From Cupriavidus pinatubonensis (lineage in GTDB: Bacteria; Pseudomonadota; Gammaproteobacteria; Burkholderiales; Burkholderiaceae), in NCBI RefSeq assembly GCF_019602855.1, contig NZ_CP080769.1:620001-684000 (forward strand): a DNA stretch of 64,000 nt, read 5' to 3'. The position numbers were made by a program, and so were the translations under genes. Positions 35,297 to 44,326 of the stretch are shown here, one piece after another. Within the stretch, counting starts at the first letter, position 1. Every line of letters starts with the position of its first letter. The notes below the pieces were generated by a model, which was not told where the DNA came from, searched no databases, and saw only the letters and a list, made by a program, of their open reading frames with translations.

Positions 35297-35944
35297 TCAG
35301 GCGAAAGCTGGCTTGTCGCCATCCGTACCAGGCTTGTTCACACCCACATTCGCGCGAACCATTCGATTGGGATGAATTACCAGATCGGTGACCAGCGCTG
35401 CCACGCTCTTGCGAGAGACCTCCGTTCCCTTGAAGGGCTCGTCCCTTGTAGTGATCTCGTAATCCACTTCATCTTCGTCCTGTAGCCAGGCAGCGCGCAA
35501 AATGGTGTAGTCGGAGCCGGATGCCTCGATAAGGTCGGCGGATGCACGGTAGGGTGGAAGGTACTGACCAATCTCGCGGCGATTCCATTCGCCGAACGCC
35601 CCCGGAATCTCGTCATAGATGCCCAGCGAGTTCACGAAGATCAGTCGCTTCACCCCCTTGGCCTGCATTGCAGCCAGGATGTGCTCGGTCTGCTTGTCCA
35701 CATCACCAGCGAGATTGGCGTAGATCACGTCCTTCCCCTCCATGAGTTGGGGCAGCAACTTCTTATCCATCACATCACCGATGGCGATCTTGGCATTGGC
35801 AGGTTCGTTGCCGGTCAGTTTCTTGGGGTCTCGCAGAAGCAGAGTCTGTTCGACATCCTTGCGCACGCCCAGCATCTGTACGGCCCAGCGGGCTATCTGG
35901 CCGCTGGCGCCCAGGATTAACACTTTGGTAGTGGCTTTGGTCAT
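35297..35944 (-). CDS. NAD(P)-binding atypical SDR (NmrA/YwnB-like)
   Basis: A 215-residue protein with GASGQIARWAVQML at the N-terminus and the IFVNSLGIYDEIPG segment typical of atypical SDRs that bind NAD(P)H. Such proteins act as reductases or redox sensors. The ATG at 35944 is chosen; the frame extends to 36046 but overlaps the intergenic region after the hydrolase. The second of two unrelated-looking NAD(P)-binding proteins in this operon. Confidence 0.78.
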   Translation of the reverse strand: MTKATTKVLILGASGQIARWAVQMLGVRKDVEQTLLLRDPKKLTGNEPANAKIAIGDVMDKKLLPQLMEGKDVIYANLAGDVDKQTEHILAAMQAKGVKRLIFVNSLGIYDEIPGAFGEWNRREIGQYLPPYRASADLIEASGSDYTILRAAWLQDEDEVDYEITTRDEPFKGTEVSRKSVAALVTDLVIHPNRMVRANVGVNKPGTDGDKPAFA

Positions 35945-36058
35945 TGCGTTCTTCTCCAAATGAATCGGCCCCGCCATTTCCGGCAGGGCCGATGACTTGT
36001 CCTCGCAAAAGGCTGAGGAGAGCAGACCTCGGTTCTGTGTCTGCACCCCGGCCAGCGC

Positions 36059-36979
36059 TTACAGATTTTCCTGGTAGAACGGGATCAGCTTGGCCAACGC
36101 TTGGGCGACCGGTTCGGGCTTGTCGTAGAGGTCGTAGTGCGACCAGCCTTCGACGACAACCAGCTCCTTCTTCTTCGAGGCGGCCCGGCCTATGATTTCG
36201 CAGCCGTCGCGGTAGGCACCAAAGGCCCCCACCTGGTCGCCGACGACGACCATCAGGGGCTGCGTCAGCAAGGTTTCGCACAGGTGGAAGGCATCCCAAC
36301 CGATGGCGGCAGCCTGGTGCGAGAACAGGGCGCGGTTCAGGCCGTTGGGCGCACGGCCGCGGTCGCTGCGGTAGTACTCGGTGGCGCCCAGCACGTCGAT
36401 TTCCTTGATGCCAGCTTCCTTGGCAGCCTCGGGCGAAGGCGGCAGCAGATCGTCCACGCGCAGTGCAGTTCCACGGGCTTCGGCCGTCCGTTGCTTGGCC
36501 ATGGCCTCCAGCGCACCGATCGGGTCAAAACCGCTGAAACCCTCACGCATCAGGCGGCCGTAGTTGGCACCCGTAACGGTGCCCACAACCTTGATTCGGC
36601 GCTCGGTCATGGCGGCGTTGATGGCATAGCCACCGCCACCGCAAATGCCCAGCACACCGATGCGCTCTTCATCTACATAGGGCAGCGTCACGAGGTAATC
36701 ACAGACCACACGGAAGTCCTCGACGCGCAGCGTCGGATCCTCGGTGAATCGCGGTTCGCCGCCGCTGGCGCCCTGGAAACTGGCGTCGAAGGCGATGACC
36801 ACGAAGCCTTCCTTGGCTAGGGCCTCGCCGTATACGTTCCCCGAAGTCTGCTCCTTGCAGCTTCCGATGGGGTGGGCGCTGATGATCGCCGGGTACTTTT
36901 TGGTTTCGTCAAAGTTCTGCGGAAAGTACAGATCCGCTGCGATGTCCCAGTAGGTGTGCTTGATCTTGACGCTTTGCAT
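36059..36979 (-). CDS. Alpha/beta hydrolase with Cys nucleophile elbow
   Basis: A 306-residue alpha/beta hydrolase. The nucleophile elbow is GICGGGGYA, with Cys113 where serine hydrolases have Ser; the acid (VVVGDQVGAF) and His (EGWSHYDLYD) positions follow in order. This YcjY-like/dienelactone-hydrolase-related type is also represented by the pseudogene at 7875, with GMCAGG. It may hydrolyse lactones or esters. ATG at 36979 with a moderate ribosome site (AGGAGCGC). First gene of the operon divergent from the LysR gene, and a likely LysR target. Confidence 0.82.
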   Translation of the reverse strand: MQSVKIKHTYWDIAADLYFPQNFDETKKYPAIISAHPIGSCKEQTSGNVYGEALAKEGFVVIAFDASFQGASGGEPRFTEDPTLRVEDFRVVCDYLVTLPYVDEERIGVLGICGGGGYAINAAMTERRIKVVGTVTGANYGRLMREGFSGFDPIGALEAMAKQRTAEARGTALRVDDLLPPSPEAAKEAGIKEIDVLGATEYYRSDRGRAPNGLNRALFSHQAAAIGWDAFHLCETLLTQPLMVVVGDQVGAFGAYRDGCEIIGRAASKKKELVVVEGWSHYDLYDKPEPVAQALAKLIPFYQENL

Positions 36980-37124
36980 GATGCGCTCCTTGTGGCCGCT
37001 GAGTTGAATTGCAGGGCCACTTCCTTCAAAACGCGTGGCCGAGCACCGATGGATGCAGTGTAGGTCGGACGTTTGTTTCGTCATAGACATCAATCTGCAC
37101 TACAGTTGTATTTTAAAATTGACA
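36980..37124. promoter_or_regulatory. Divergent control region between hydrolase operon and LysR gene
   Basis: A 145-base region with an unusually AT-rich core, including the palindrome ATTTTAAAAT (37110-37119) and an ACTACAGTTGTA-type dyad (37098-37110). A LysR gene and its divergent target usually share such a region. I infer that the LysR protein binds here; no T-N11-A box was singled out. Confidence 0.45.
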
Positions 37125-38054
37125 ATGAACAGCATGGACCCATCACTACTTCCCTCCCTGGCCTGTTTTGCCCATGTGGCACACCACCGCAGCTTCACCA
37201 AGGCGGCGGCGGAGATGGGCGTTTCCCGGGCCAACTTGTCGCAGAACGTGAAGGCGCTGGAGCGCCGCTTGAACGTCAAGCTGCTGTACCGCACGACGCG
37301 GGACATGTCACTCACCGAAGAAGGCCAGCGCCTCTATGATGTGTGGTATCCGGCACTAATTACGGTGGAACGCACGGTACGCACCATGCACGACACGCAT
37401 GATGAGCCGTCGGGTCTGGTACGAGTAAATACTTCGCGCGTAGCCGCCAAGACCCTGCTGGAGCCCCATTTGCAGGAGTTCTGTACCCGCTTTCCCAAGC
37501 TTCAACTGGAACTAGTCATGGACGATGCGCTGGCCAACATCGTGGCCGACGGCTGTGATGCTGGCATTCGCATTGGCGAGAGCTTGGCTGAGCACATGGT
37601 GGCTGTGCCGATCACGCCAGCGCTGGAAATGGCGGTCGTGGCTACGCCCGCGTACTTCGAGCAACATGGACGGCCCGCGACACCGGCTGATCTATCCCAA
37701 CACAATTGCCTGCGTTTCAGACAAACCAGTGGTGCGATCCATGCCTGGGAGTTCACCTCGCGCGAGGCGGGCGGACACACCTTCACGGTAGAGCCGCAGG
37801 GCCGCATCATCACCAACGATGATGACGGAATGATCCGTGCTGCGCTGCAAGGGGCGGGACTCATACAGCACATCGATATCGCAGTGCGACAGCATCTGAA
37901 GTCCGGCGCACTCGTGCGTGTGCTGCAACCTTGGTGCAAGCCCTTCGCGGGCTTCTACATCTATGCTCCGACCCGCGCGCAGATGCCCACTAAGGTGCGC
38001 GCATTGATTGATTTCCTGGTCGCGAAGCGCGAGGGCATGGCAAACCTGCTGTAG
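37125..38054 (+). CDS. LysR-family transcriptional regulator
   Basis: A 309-residue LysR protein: winged helix-turn-helix at about 8-65 (LACFAHVAHHRSFTKAAAEM, VSRANLSQNVKALERRL) and effector domain from GLVRVNTSRVAAKTL. The ATG at 37125 is preferred; 37134 is an alternative. It is transcribed away from the hydrolase operon (36979 leftward), the classical LysR arrangement, and probably controls it. Base composition is visibly less GC-rich than in the neighbouring operons, which fits a separately acquired cassette. Confidence 0.87.
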   Translation: MNSMDPSLLPSLACFAHVAHHRSFTKAAAEMGVSRANLSQNVKALERRLNVKLLYRTTRDMSLTEEGQRLYDVWYPALITVERTVRTMHDTHDEPSGLVRVNTSRVAAKTLLEPHLQEFCTRFPKLQLELVMDDALANIVADGCDAGIRIGESLAEHMVAVPITPALEMAVVATPAYFEQHGRPATPADLSQHNCLRFRQTSGAIHAWEFTSREAGGHTFTVEPQGRIITNDDDGMIRAALQGAGLIQHIDIAVRQHLKSGALVRVLQPWCKPFAGFYIYAPTRAQMPTKVRALIDFLVAKREGMANLL

Positions 38055-38276
38055 CCGCCGCCCGGGAAAAAGCGGGTGTCATGGGCTTTCTCACACCCCA
38101 TTCTCGATCTGGACTGGATACTGTTGCAGTTTGGAAAGCTTGGCGCAAAGGCGCCTCGGCCCAGCTTGGAGGTCATGTGAATTTGACTTTCGCGCGCCTG
38201 CATCGCGCCAAGCTGCGACATGACTTCCGCCCTCTACTTGCATCGGGCGATTGGCTGCATGCAGGCATTCCATTGT

Positions 38277-39539
38277 TCATTCGTGCCGCGACGGGGTATC
38301 GTCAGGCAGGTTGACAGGCCATCGCCGACGCATCCCACACCAGACTCCGGTCGTCATGATCGCCAGGGCAAGCAGTGCGCCGCGAACTCCAACGTGATCG
38401 GCCAGTGCGCCGAACACGGCCGCCCCGCCTGCCCCGCCGCCCATGGCAGCCATGAAGAACACCGCCATCCCCCTCGCTCGCAAGCGGTCAGGCAATGCCA
38501 GCTGGGCCGTGACGTTCAACGTGTTGCCGATTGCCAACCACACTGTTCCGCTGGCAAAAAGGACCGGAGCCGCCCAGCCCGCGTGCGGCGCAAGCGCAAT
38601 GCCTGCTATGAGGATGCCAAGAAACAGGGATCCGTAGGTGACGACCGCTTGAGACCCGAACCGAGCCCGCAGTCGCGGAAGCAGGATCACCCCTGCCATG
38701 GCACCGGCGCCCACGCATGCGAGCAGCGCTGTATAGGTCTGCGGCCCGGTCTGACCGTATGTCCGGGCAAGCAGCGGCAGCAATGCCATCAGGGCAGAGA
38801 TCGCGGTGAAGAGCGCACAGACCCGCACGTTGGAAGCCCGCAGGCGCTGGTTGCGCCATGCATAGCGCGCGCCAGACCGGATGGAATGCGACATGCTCAT
38901 CGTGCACCGCTTGCGCAACAGTGGTGCATAGTCCCACTTCAAAATCACCATCGCCGAAACGAGCGATAGGATCGCCCCGACAACGAATACCGAACTACCG
39001 CCCCAGAGGGCTAACAGCACGCCCGCGGCGAGCGGCCCGCCTACGCGCCCGCCGTGCACCGCCAGGCCATGTAGGGCCATCGCCTGCGACAGTTGCCCGC
39101 GCGAGACGACTTCCGGCAGCAGGGCCGAGAAGGCGGGCCAGCGCAATGCCGCGCCAACGCCACCGGCAAATGCCAGCGCAAGAAGTACCGACGTGTTTAG
39201 CGCGCCCGCAATCGTTGCCGTTGCCAGCCCAGCAGCCGTGCAACCAGTCCAGATGAGCGTCAAGAGGAACCATCTGCGTCGATCCATCTGATCTGCCAGC
39301 GCCCCACCCGGAAGGGCTAGGAGGAATGCTGGCAACGCCGTGGCCGTTTGCACCATGGCAACGAGCATCTTGCTGTCCGTCAGGGTGGTCATCAGCCACG
39401 CGGCAGCGACATCGCACATCCACATGGAAAAATTGGCGGCAACCCAGACGCCCCACAGTACCGAGAAGCGTCGGTTGCCCAGCGGCGCCCATGCGCCAAT
39501 GCGCGAAGCGTCCGTCGGCTTTGACGAAAGGAAAGTCAT
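38277..39539 (-). CDS. MFS transporter, DHA3/EntS-like exporter
   Basis: A 420-residue 12-span carrier of the enterobactin-exporter (EntS/TMEM) type: WGVWVAANFSMWMCDVAAAW in span 1, LPGGALADQMDRRRWFLLTL for the loop 2-3 motif, and ALHGLAVHGGRVGGPLAAGV. Family members export siderophores, macrolides or other hydrophobic compounds. Its end is complete (HE*). It begins at 39539, directly against the stop of the IclR remnant, so its native promoter was probably lost and its expression is unclear. Confidence 0.83.
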   Translation of the reverse strand: MTFLSSKPTDASRIGAWAPLGNRRFSVLWGVWVAANFSMWMCDVAAAWLMTTLTDSKMLVAMVQTATALPAFLLALPGGALADQMDRRRWFLLTLIWTGCTAAGLATATIAGALNTSVLLALAFAGGVGAALRWPAFSALLPEVVSRGQLSQAMALHGLAVHGGRVGGPLAAGVLLALWGGSSVFVVGAILSLVSAMVILKWDYAPLLRKRCTMSMSHSIRSGARYAWRNQRLRASNVRVCALFTAISALMALLPLLARTYGQTGPQTYTALLACVGAGAMAGVILLPRLRARFGSQAVVTYGSLFLGILIAGIALAPHAGWAAPVLFASGTVWLAIGNTLNVTAQLALPDRLRARGMAVFFMAAMGGGAGGAAVFGALADHVGVRGALLALAIMTTGVWCGMRRRWPVNLPDDTPSRHE

Positions 39540-39700
39540 ATTGTCTGGTCAAGACGGTTGCGCGTGCCCAGCAGAACGCAAGTATCGGTCGCATGGGCCA
39601 GCTTCGACATCTCCAGTCCCGGAAGGTCGTGTATGGCAGCATCGGCGACGGCCGCGTAGCCGAGAGACAGGCTCCTTGAGCCGATCAATCTGAGCTTAAC
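39536..39700 (-). pseudogene. IclR-family regulator remnant
   Basis: About 50 codons (LRLIGSRSLSLGYAAVADAA, then LAHATDTCVLLGTRNRLDQT) match the beginning of the effector domain of the intact IclR protein at 39906-40721, in which the corresponding part reads YRLTAATLALGYAAIADAA and CVVLGTRDRLDVVI. The DNA-binding domain and the C-terminal half are missing. A copy of the palindrome is kept just upstream (39738-39752). A partial duplication of the neighbouring iclR unit explains it best. Confidence 0.75.
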
Positions 39701-39753
39701 TTGCGGCGGCGTATCGCGGGAGCGGCGCTCTGCATCCTTCCGTACCTTGGAAC
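39693..39753 (-). promoter_or_regulatory. Palindromic site 7 beside the IclR remnant
   Basis: The minus strand reads TTCCAAGGTACGGAAG (39752-39737), a good palindrome. No -35 is seen at the usual place (CCCGCG), though TAAGCT (39698-39693) sits where the -10 would be. Probably a decayed promoter, since the gene behind it is a remnant. Confidence 0.45.
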
Positions 39754-39905
39754 ACGGCGTGGTGACTGTAATCTGTTCCAACGCACGGAATGGCCGTGGG
39801 GGCGAATGGCGCATCGCGCGGCGCGAGCGATACGGTGTACGTCGTGTGCAAGGAAGCCGGTGTTCTCTAGGCTGTTTCACGTCCGACCGCAGGCTCACGC
39901 GCACC

Positions 39906-40721
39906 TCACAGCCGCTCCTGCAACGCCAGCGCGACATTGACAAGTCTGGGTCCGACTTCCCGCTCGATACGGGCCCGGCCCAGTTGCTTCGCCGGCCCGA
40001 TGCAGGCCAATGCCAGGGCCGGACGACCGATCACGCGGACTGGCACGGCGACGGACACCAGCCCGGGATTCCACTCGCACCGCCCCACGCAGTAACCAGG
40101 CCCGCTGACCTGCGAGATACCCTCGGCCATGCCGCGTCGCACCGCGGGCCAGTGCCGGTCGGCCTTGCTCTCCATGCTGCCCTGCAGGTACGTCCGCTCC
40201 CGTTCCGGCAACGTCGCAAGCAGCGCCCAGCCCATCGCCGAGCAGGCGATGCGCTGGCGCATGCCCGCTGCGAGTCGCAAATCGAACGGCACCAGGCGAG
40301 CGACCCGCGTTTCCAGTATGACCACATCGAGCCGGTCACGCGTACCGAGCACGACGCAGGCGTCATAGGTATCGGCCAGTCTTTGCATGTGGTCGTGCGC
40401 CGCTGACTGTACGGCCGCATCGGCGATGGCCGCGTAGCCCAGCGCCAGCGTCGCCGCGGTCAGCCGGTAGCGGCGGCGTTCCGTGTCCTGCCGCAGATAG
40501 CCGAGGATCACCAACGAATGGACCAGCCGCGAAACGGTGGCCGGCGCCAGTCCCGTCCTCCGCGCAACATCGTGGTTGCGCAGCCACGTGCACTGGCTGT
40601 CGAACGCAGCCAGCACGGCCAGGCCGCGAGCCAGCGGGACGACCATCGTACGGCTGGCCGGCAGGCAATTCAGGTCCGCGCCCGGCTGCAGCATCTCGGG
40701 GATTGGCAGAGATTGCATCAT
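39906..40721 (-). CDS. IclR-family transcriptional regulator
   Basis: A regulator of about 271 residues with an N-terminal winged helix (ARGLAVLAAFDSQCTWLRNH, RRTGLAPATVSRLVHSLVIL) and an IclR effector domain ending in ALALQERL. IclR proteins of the PcaR/PobR/MhpR group often activate catabolic operons from palindromes. The start is uncertain: ATG 40721, 40718 or 40754. It lies 69 bases after livF in the same direction and is probably the last gene of the liv operon, so it may regulate that operon through palindrome site 8. Paralogue of the proteins at 44397 and 51266. Confidence 0.87.
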   Translation of the reverse strand: MMQSLPIPEMLQPGADLNCLPASRTMVVPLARGLAVLAAFDSQCTWLRNHDVARRTGLAPATVSRLVHSLVILGYLRQDTERRRYRLTAATLALGYAAIADAAVQSAAHDHMQRLADTYDACVVLGTRDRLDVVILETRVARLVPFDLRLAAGMRQRIACSAMGWALLATLPERERTYLQGSMESKADRHWPAVRRGMAEGISQVSGPGYCVGRCEWNPGLVSVAVPVRVIGRPALALACIGPAKQLGRARIEREVGPRLVNVALALQERL

Positions 40722-40789
40722 CAACGTTTCCCGGAAAGGGATGCTGCGCGGCATGTCCGGGCGAGGCGCTTCGGATGCACGATCATCGT

Positions 40790-41497
40790 TTAGTGTGCCG
40801 CTGCCACCCGCCCCACCCGTCCGCCGCCCTGGCCCAGCGCTGCATCCACGGGTGCGATGTCGCCTTTCTCGATGCCGTACCAGCGGTCGCATACGAGGTC
40901 CGTGAACTTCACGTTCTGCTCCGCCAGCAGGATGCCGATGCCGCGCAAGCAGAGCGATTTGATTACCTCCGCCAGTCGCAGCACCACGATGGGCGCGAGA
41001 CCTTCGCTCGGTTCATCGAGCAGCAGCAGGCGCGGTTGCAGCAGCAGCGCCCGGCTGATCGCCACCATCTGCCGCTCGCCGCCCGACAGCTTGCCGGCGT
41101 AGCGCGCCCGGAACGCGCGCATCTCGGGGAACAGCGCGTAGACCGATTCCAGTTGCGATGCGGTAGCGCCCTTGACACCAATGGACAGGTTTTCCTCGAC
41201 GGTCAGCGAACGGAACAGGCGGCCGCCGCTCGGCACGATGGCAAGCCCCGCTGCCACGCGCTTGTGGGCAGCCATACCCGCCACGTCGTGGCCGTTTACC
41301 ACAACGGCGCCGGCGCTCGCCTTCACCAGGCCCGAGACCGCATTGATGAAGGTGGTCTTGCCAGCGCCATTGCGCCCTACCAGTCCCACCACTTCGCCGG
41401 CGCGCACGGACAGGTTCGCATCGCGGATTACCTTGACGTGGCCGTAGCCCGCGTCCATTCCCATGACTGCCAGCACTTCGTCAGATGTCTTCGCCAA
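40790..41497 (-). CDS. livF: Branched-chain amino acid-type ABC transporter ATPase (LivF)
   Basis: A 235-residue ABC ATPase on the cytoplasmic side of the importer: Walker A GRNGAGKTT, Q-loop region, signature LSGGERQM, Walker B LLLLDEPSEGLAP and the switch His equivalent LLAEQN. The LivF group is recognised by EPSEGLAP and the short length. The ATG lies within the 3' end of livG (17-base overlap), so the two are translationally coupled. With livG, livM, livH and the binding protein at 46178 it makes a full HAAT-type importer; in this setting the substrate is likely a carboxylic acid rather than an amino acid. Confidence 0.92.
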   Translation of the reverse strand: MAKTSDEVLAVMGMDAGYGHVKVIRDANLSVRAGEVVGLVGRNGAGKTTFINAVSGLVKASAGAVVVNGHDVAGMAAHKRVAAGLAIVPSGGRLFRSLTVEENLSIGVKGATASQLESVYALFPEMRAFRARYAGKLSGGERQMVAISRALLLQPRLLLLDEPSEGLAPIVVLRLAEVIKSLCLRGIGILLAEQNVKFTDLVCDRWYGIEKGDIAPVDAALGQGGGRVGRVAAAH

Positions 41498-42239
41498 AAT
41501 AGGCCTCCTTCACACGGGAATCCGAGCGCACGGCCTGCGGCTCTGCGTCGATCAGCACCTTGCCCGCCGCCAGCACGACCACGCGTGTGGCGAACGAGAA
41601 GACCACGTCCATGTCGTGCTCGACGAACACGATGGGGATGCGCTCGCTGGCGGCAATCGCGCGGATCAACGCCAGGCATTTGCGGGACTCCTCGCGGCCT
41701 ATGCCCGCCGTGGGTTCGTCCAACAGCAGCACGCGCGGTTTCGTCGACAACGCCACGGCGAGTTCCAGCGTGCGCTGGTCGCCGTACGACAGGTCGCCGG
41801 CCAGCATGTCGCGCTTCGCCTGCAGTCCGACCTGCTCCAGCGCCGCGCCAGCCTCCTGCCTGAGCATGGCCGACGCGCGGCCGAACATGTTCCAGGCGCG
41901 CCCGCGGGCCAGCATCAGACCGATCTGCACGTTCTCCAGCACCGTCGCATTGCGGAACACGCTGCTGATCTGGAACGAGCGACCGAGACCGCGCCTGACG
42001 CGCTGCCACGGAGGCAAGTCAGTCACTGGTTCGCCAAACAGCCGCACTTCGCCGCTGTCGGGGATCTTGCGGCCCGTCAGCAGGTCGAAGAACGTGCTCT
42101 TGCCGGCGCCATTCGGACCAATGATGGCAACGGCCTCGGAGTCGTAGATGTCCAGCGAGACGCCGCCGACTGCCGTGAAGCCGCCGAAGGACTTCGCGAC
42201 GTTGGAGGTACTCACGACGGGTTGTCGGATGGCGTTCAT
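41481..42239 (-). CDS. livG: Branched-chain amino acid-type ABC transporter ATPase (LivG)
   Basis: A 252-residue ABC ATPase: Walker A GPNGAGKST, signature LSYGDQRTLELAVAL, Walker B VLLLDEPTAGIGREES, switch region FVEHDMDVVFSFATRVVVLA. The LivG insertion with RRGLGRSFQISSVFRNATVL is present. It pairs with LivF to drive import. ATG at 42239 overlaps the stop of livM by 4 bases. Confidence 0.92.
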   Translation of the reverse strand: MNAIRQPVVSTSNVAKSFGGFTAVGGVSLDIYDSEAVAIIGPNGAGKSTFFDLLTGRKIPDSGEVRLFGEPVTDLPPWQRVRRGLGRSFQISSVFRNATVLENVQIGLMLARGRAWNMFGRASAMLRQEAGAALEQVGLQAKRDMLAGDLSYGDQRTLELAVALSTKPRVLLLDEPTAGIGREESRKCLALIRAIAASERIPIVFVEHDMDVVFSFATRVVVLAAGKVLIDAEPQAVRSDSRVKEAYFGEDI

Positions 42240-43225
42240 TGGTGGCCCTCGCTCGTGTCACGGGTGGTAAGGGGTGCGGCTGAGCCGCTGCGTCGGCGCG
42301 CCAGCCGGCTCACACGCGCGGCGACAGGCGGCGCGAGCCCTTCGGGAAACAGCACGGCGCAGGCGATAACCAGCAACCCGACCATGAGGTCCGCATCCGG
42401 CGAGTAGATCTGGATGAGCGAGCGCGACAGTTCGAGCACCACGGTGCCGAGGATGGGACCGAGGAACAGCGATCGTCCGCCCAGCGCCACCATCATCAGC
42501 AGCATCGCGCTCATGCTCCACGAGAACATCCCCGGATCGACGTTACCTTCTGTAGTCGCCGACAGGATGCCGAAGACCGTGCCGAGCGTGCCGGCAATCA
42601 CCATGGCCGCGATCTCGAACAGCCGGGGATTCCCCCCGAGCGAGGCGACCCGGTCGGCGTTGTCGCGCACAGCGCCCAGCATGGCGCCGAACGGCGACGC
42701 CAGCATTCGCAGCAGGAACAGGCCGGCCACCACCAACACGGCAACCGCAAAGACATGGCGCGCGAGGCCGGACTCCAGCCATACCGGGATGGTGACGCCG
42801 ACGAGCCCGTCGTCCCCGCCGGTGAAGCTGTAACTGCGCGCCACGATCACGAAGGCGACCTGGCCGATGGCAAGCGTGAGCAACCCGAAGAACAGGTGCT
42901 TCGCCCGCAACGAGATGTAGCCGACCAGCACCGACAGCGGTACGGCAATGACCAGCGCGATCAGGGCGGACTGCCAGTAGGGCATGCCGAGCTTGATCGT
43001 GCCGATGGCCACCGCGTAAGCGCCCAGCCCATAGAACAACCCCTGGCCCATCGATATCAGGCCTGTCGCGCCGACCAGCACGTTGAGCGTCATCGCCGCC
43101 CCGGCCAGCACCACGGTGCGTGTCAGTTCGGGCAGCATGGCTGCGGGCATGAAGAACGGGAGCGCGCAGAACACCGCGCCGACAGACAGCAACGCCCGAA
43201 CCCTTTTCCAATCGAAATCCTGCAT
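42236..43225 (-). CDS. livM: Branched-chain amino acid-type ABC transporter permease (LivM)
   Basis: A 329-residue inner-membrane permease with about nine to ten hydrophobic spans. The LivM hallmark GLISMGQGLFYGLGAYAVAI and the EAA-like loop region RDNADRVASLGGNPRLFEIA before GTLGTVFGILSA are present. Usual length for the family. The start lies two bases after the stop of livH, within one operon. Confidence 0.9.
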   Translation of the reverse strand: MQDFDWKRVRALLSVGAVFCALPFFMPAAMLPELTRTVVLAGAAMTLNVLVGATGLISMGQGLFYGLGAYAVAIGTIKLGMPYWQSALIALVIAVPLSVLVGYISLRAKHLFFGLLTLAIGQVAFVIVARSYSFTGGDDGLVGVTIPVWLESGLARHVFAVAVLVVAGLFLLRMLASPFGAMLGAVRDNADRVASLGGNPRLFEIAAMVIAGTLGTVFGILSATTEGNVDPGMFSWSMSAMLLMMVALGGRSLFLGPILGTVVLELSRSLIQIYSPDADLMVGLLVIACAVLFPEGLAPPVAARVSRLARRRSGSAAPLTTRDTSEGHQ

Positions 43226-43227
43226 GG

Positions 43228-44109
43228 CTACTCCCTCCCGGCGATGGTGCGGAAGCCCGTGGGCTTGAACAGCAGCACGAGCACCATGACGGCGAAGATA
43301 ACGACCTCGCCGCCCTGGTCAACGAACAGCGTGGAAACCGTCTCGGCCACGCCGATCAGCATGGCGGCAGCCAGGCCGCCCCAGACTGAGCCGAGGCCGC
43401 CCACCACCACCACGGCGAAGCCGATCAGCACGATCTGCACATCGATTCCGGTATTGATCGCTCCGCGCGGCACGGCAATGGCGCCGGCAATCCCGGCGAG
43501 CAGCGCGGCAATGGCCATCACGGTGGTGCGCAGGCGCCGCACGTCCACGCCTACCGCTTCCAGCATTTGCGGATCGTCCACCGCGGCACGGATAAGCCGG
43601 CCGGTCCGGCTGCGGCCAAGCAGCAGCCACAGGTAGCAGGCCACTGCCGCCGTCACCGCCAGCACGGCGATCTGGTAGCTGGCCATTCTGAAGGCGCCCA
43701 GCTCGACGAAGCCGGCGAGCTGGCGCGGCGGCGCCATCGACATGGGCTGCGTGCCGAACACCAGGCGGGTGATGTTGTTCAGCGCCAGCAGCAGCCCGAA
43801 TGACAGCAGCAACTGGCCCCACATGCCCGAATGGTAGACACGCCGAAAAAGCGATATTTCCAGTCCGGCGCCTGCTGCTGCGGTCAACGCCGGTATGGCA
43901 ACACATGCGGCCAGAAAGCCGGCTTCCGCACCCCACTGCTGGATGCATGCGGCAGTGCCGAACGCCGCGAGCATGAAGTACGAGCCGTGCGCAAGGTTGA
44001 TCACGCCCAGGGCGCCCCACAACAGCGTGAGCCCTGACGCGACAAGAAAATACAGCCCACCGTTGGCGATCCCCGCCAGCACCTGGGCACCCAAAAGTTG
44101 CCAGTCCAC
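43228..44109 (-). CDS. livH: Branched-chain amino acid-type ABC transporter permease (LivH)
   Basis: A 293-residue permease: GIANGGLYFLVASGLTLLWG and ALGVINLAHGSYFMLAAFGT are the LivH signature; VDDPQMLEAVGVDVRRLRTT is the coupling loop to the ATPases. The start is a GTG at 44109 with AAGGAGGAG seven bases ahead; the frame upstream (to 44265) runs into the promoter. First gene of the liv operon, about 80 bases after the promoter predicted at palindrome site 8. Confidence 0.9.
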   Translation of the reverse strand: MDWQLLGAQVLAGIANGGLYFLVASGLTLLWGALGVINLAHGSYFMLAAFGTAACIQQWGAEAGFLAACVAIPALTAAAGAGLEISLFRRVYHSGMWGQLLLSFGLLLALNNITRLVFGTQPMSMAPPRQLAGFVELGAFRMASYQIAVLAVTAAVACYLWLLLGRSRTGRLIRAAVDDPQMLEAVGVDVRRLRTTVMAIAALLAGIAGAIAVPRGAINTGIDVQIVLIGFAVVVVGGLGSVWGGLAAAMLIGVAETVSTLFVDQGGEVVIFAVMVLVLLFKPTGFRTIAGRE

Positions 44110-44196
44110 CCGTCTCCTCCTTGCCCGACGCTTGATCGGGCCCGATTGCCGCACTTCCGTCTCCACTTGCCCGCCCGGGTGTGGATGTTGTGAAGC

Positions 44197-44259
44197 AGGG
44201 TAGGAGCGGGGCCATCGCGCCGACAATGCGTGGGGCGTGGATTTTCCGTACTCTGGAAC
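44197..44259 (-). promoter_or_regulatory. Palindromic site 8 with promoter of the liv operon
   Basis: The minus strand carries TTCCAGAGTACGGAAA (44258-44243). TTGTCG (44226-44221) starts 26 bases from GTACGGAA, and TACCCT (44202-44197) follows after 18 bases. Predicted start near 44190. Confidence 0.6.
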
Positions 44260-44326
44260 AGGCAATTTGTGCGGCGGCCGCGTCTATCCGATCGGCCGCG
44301 CGCGCGGCGAACTACGGTGATCGCGA

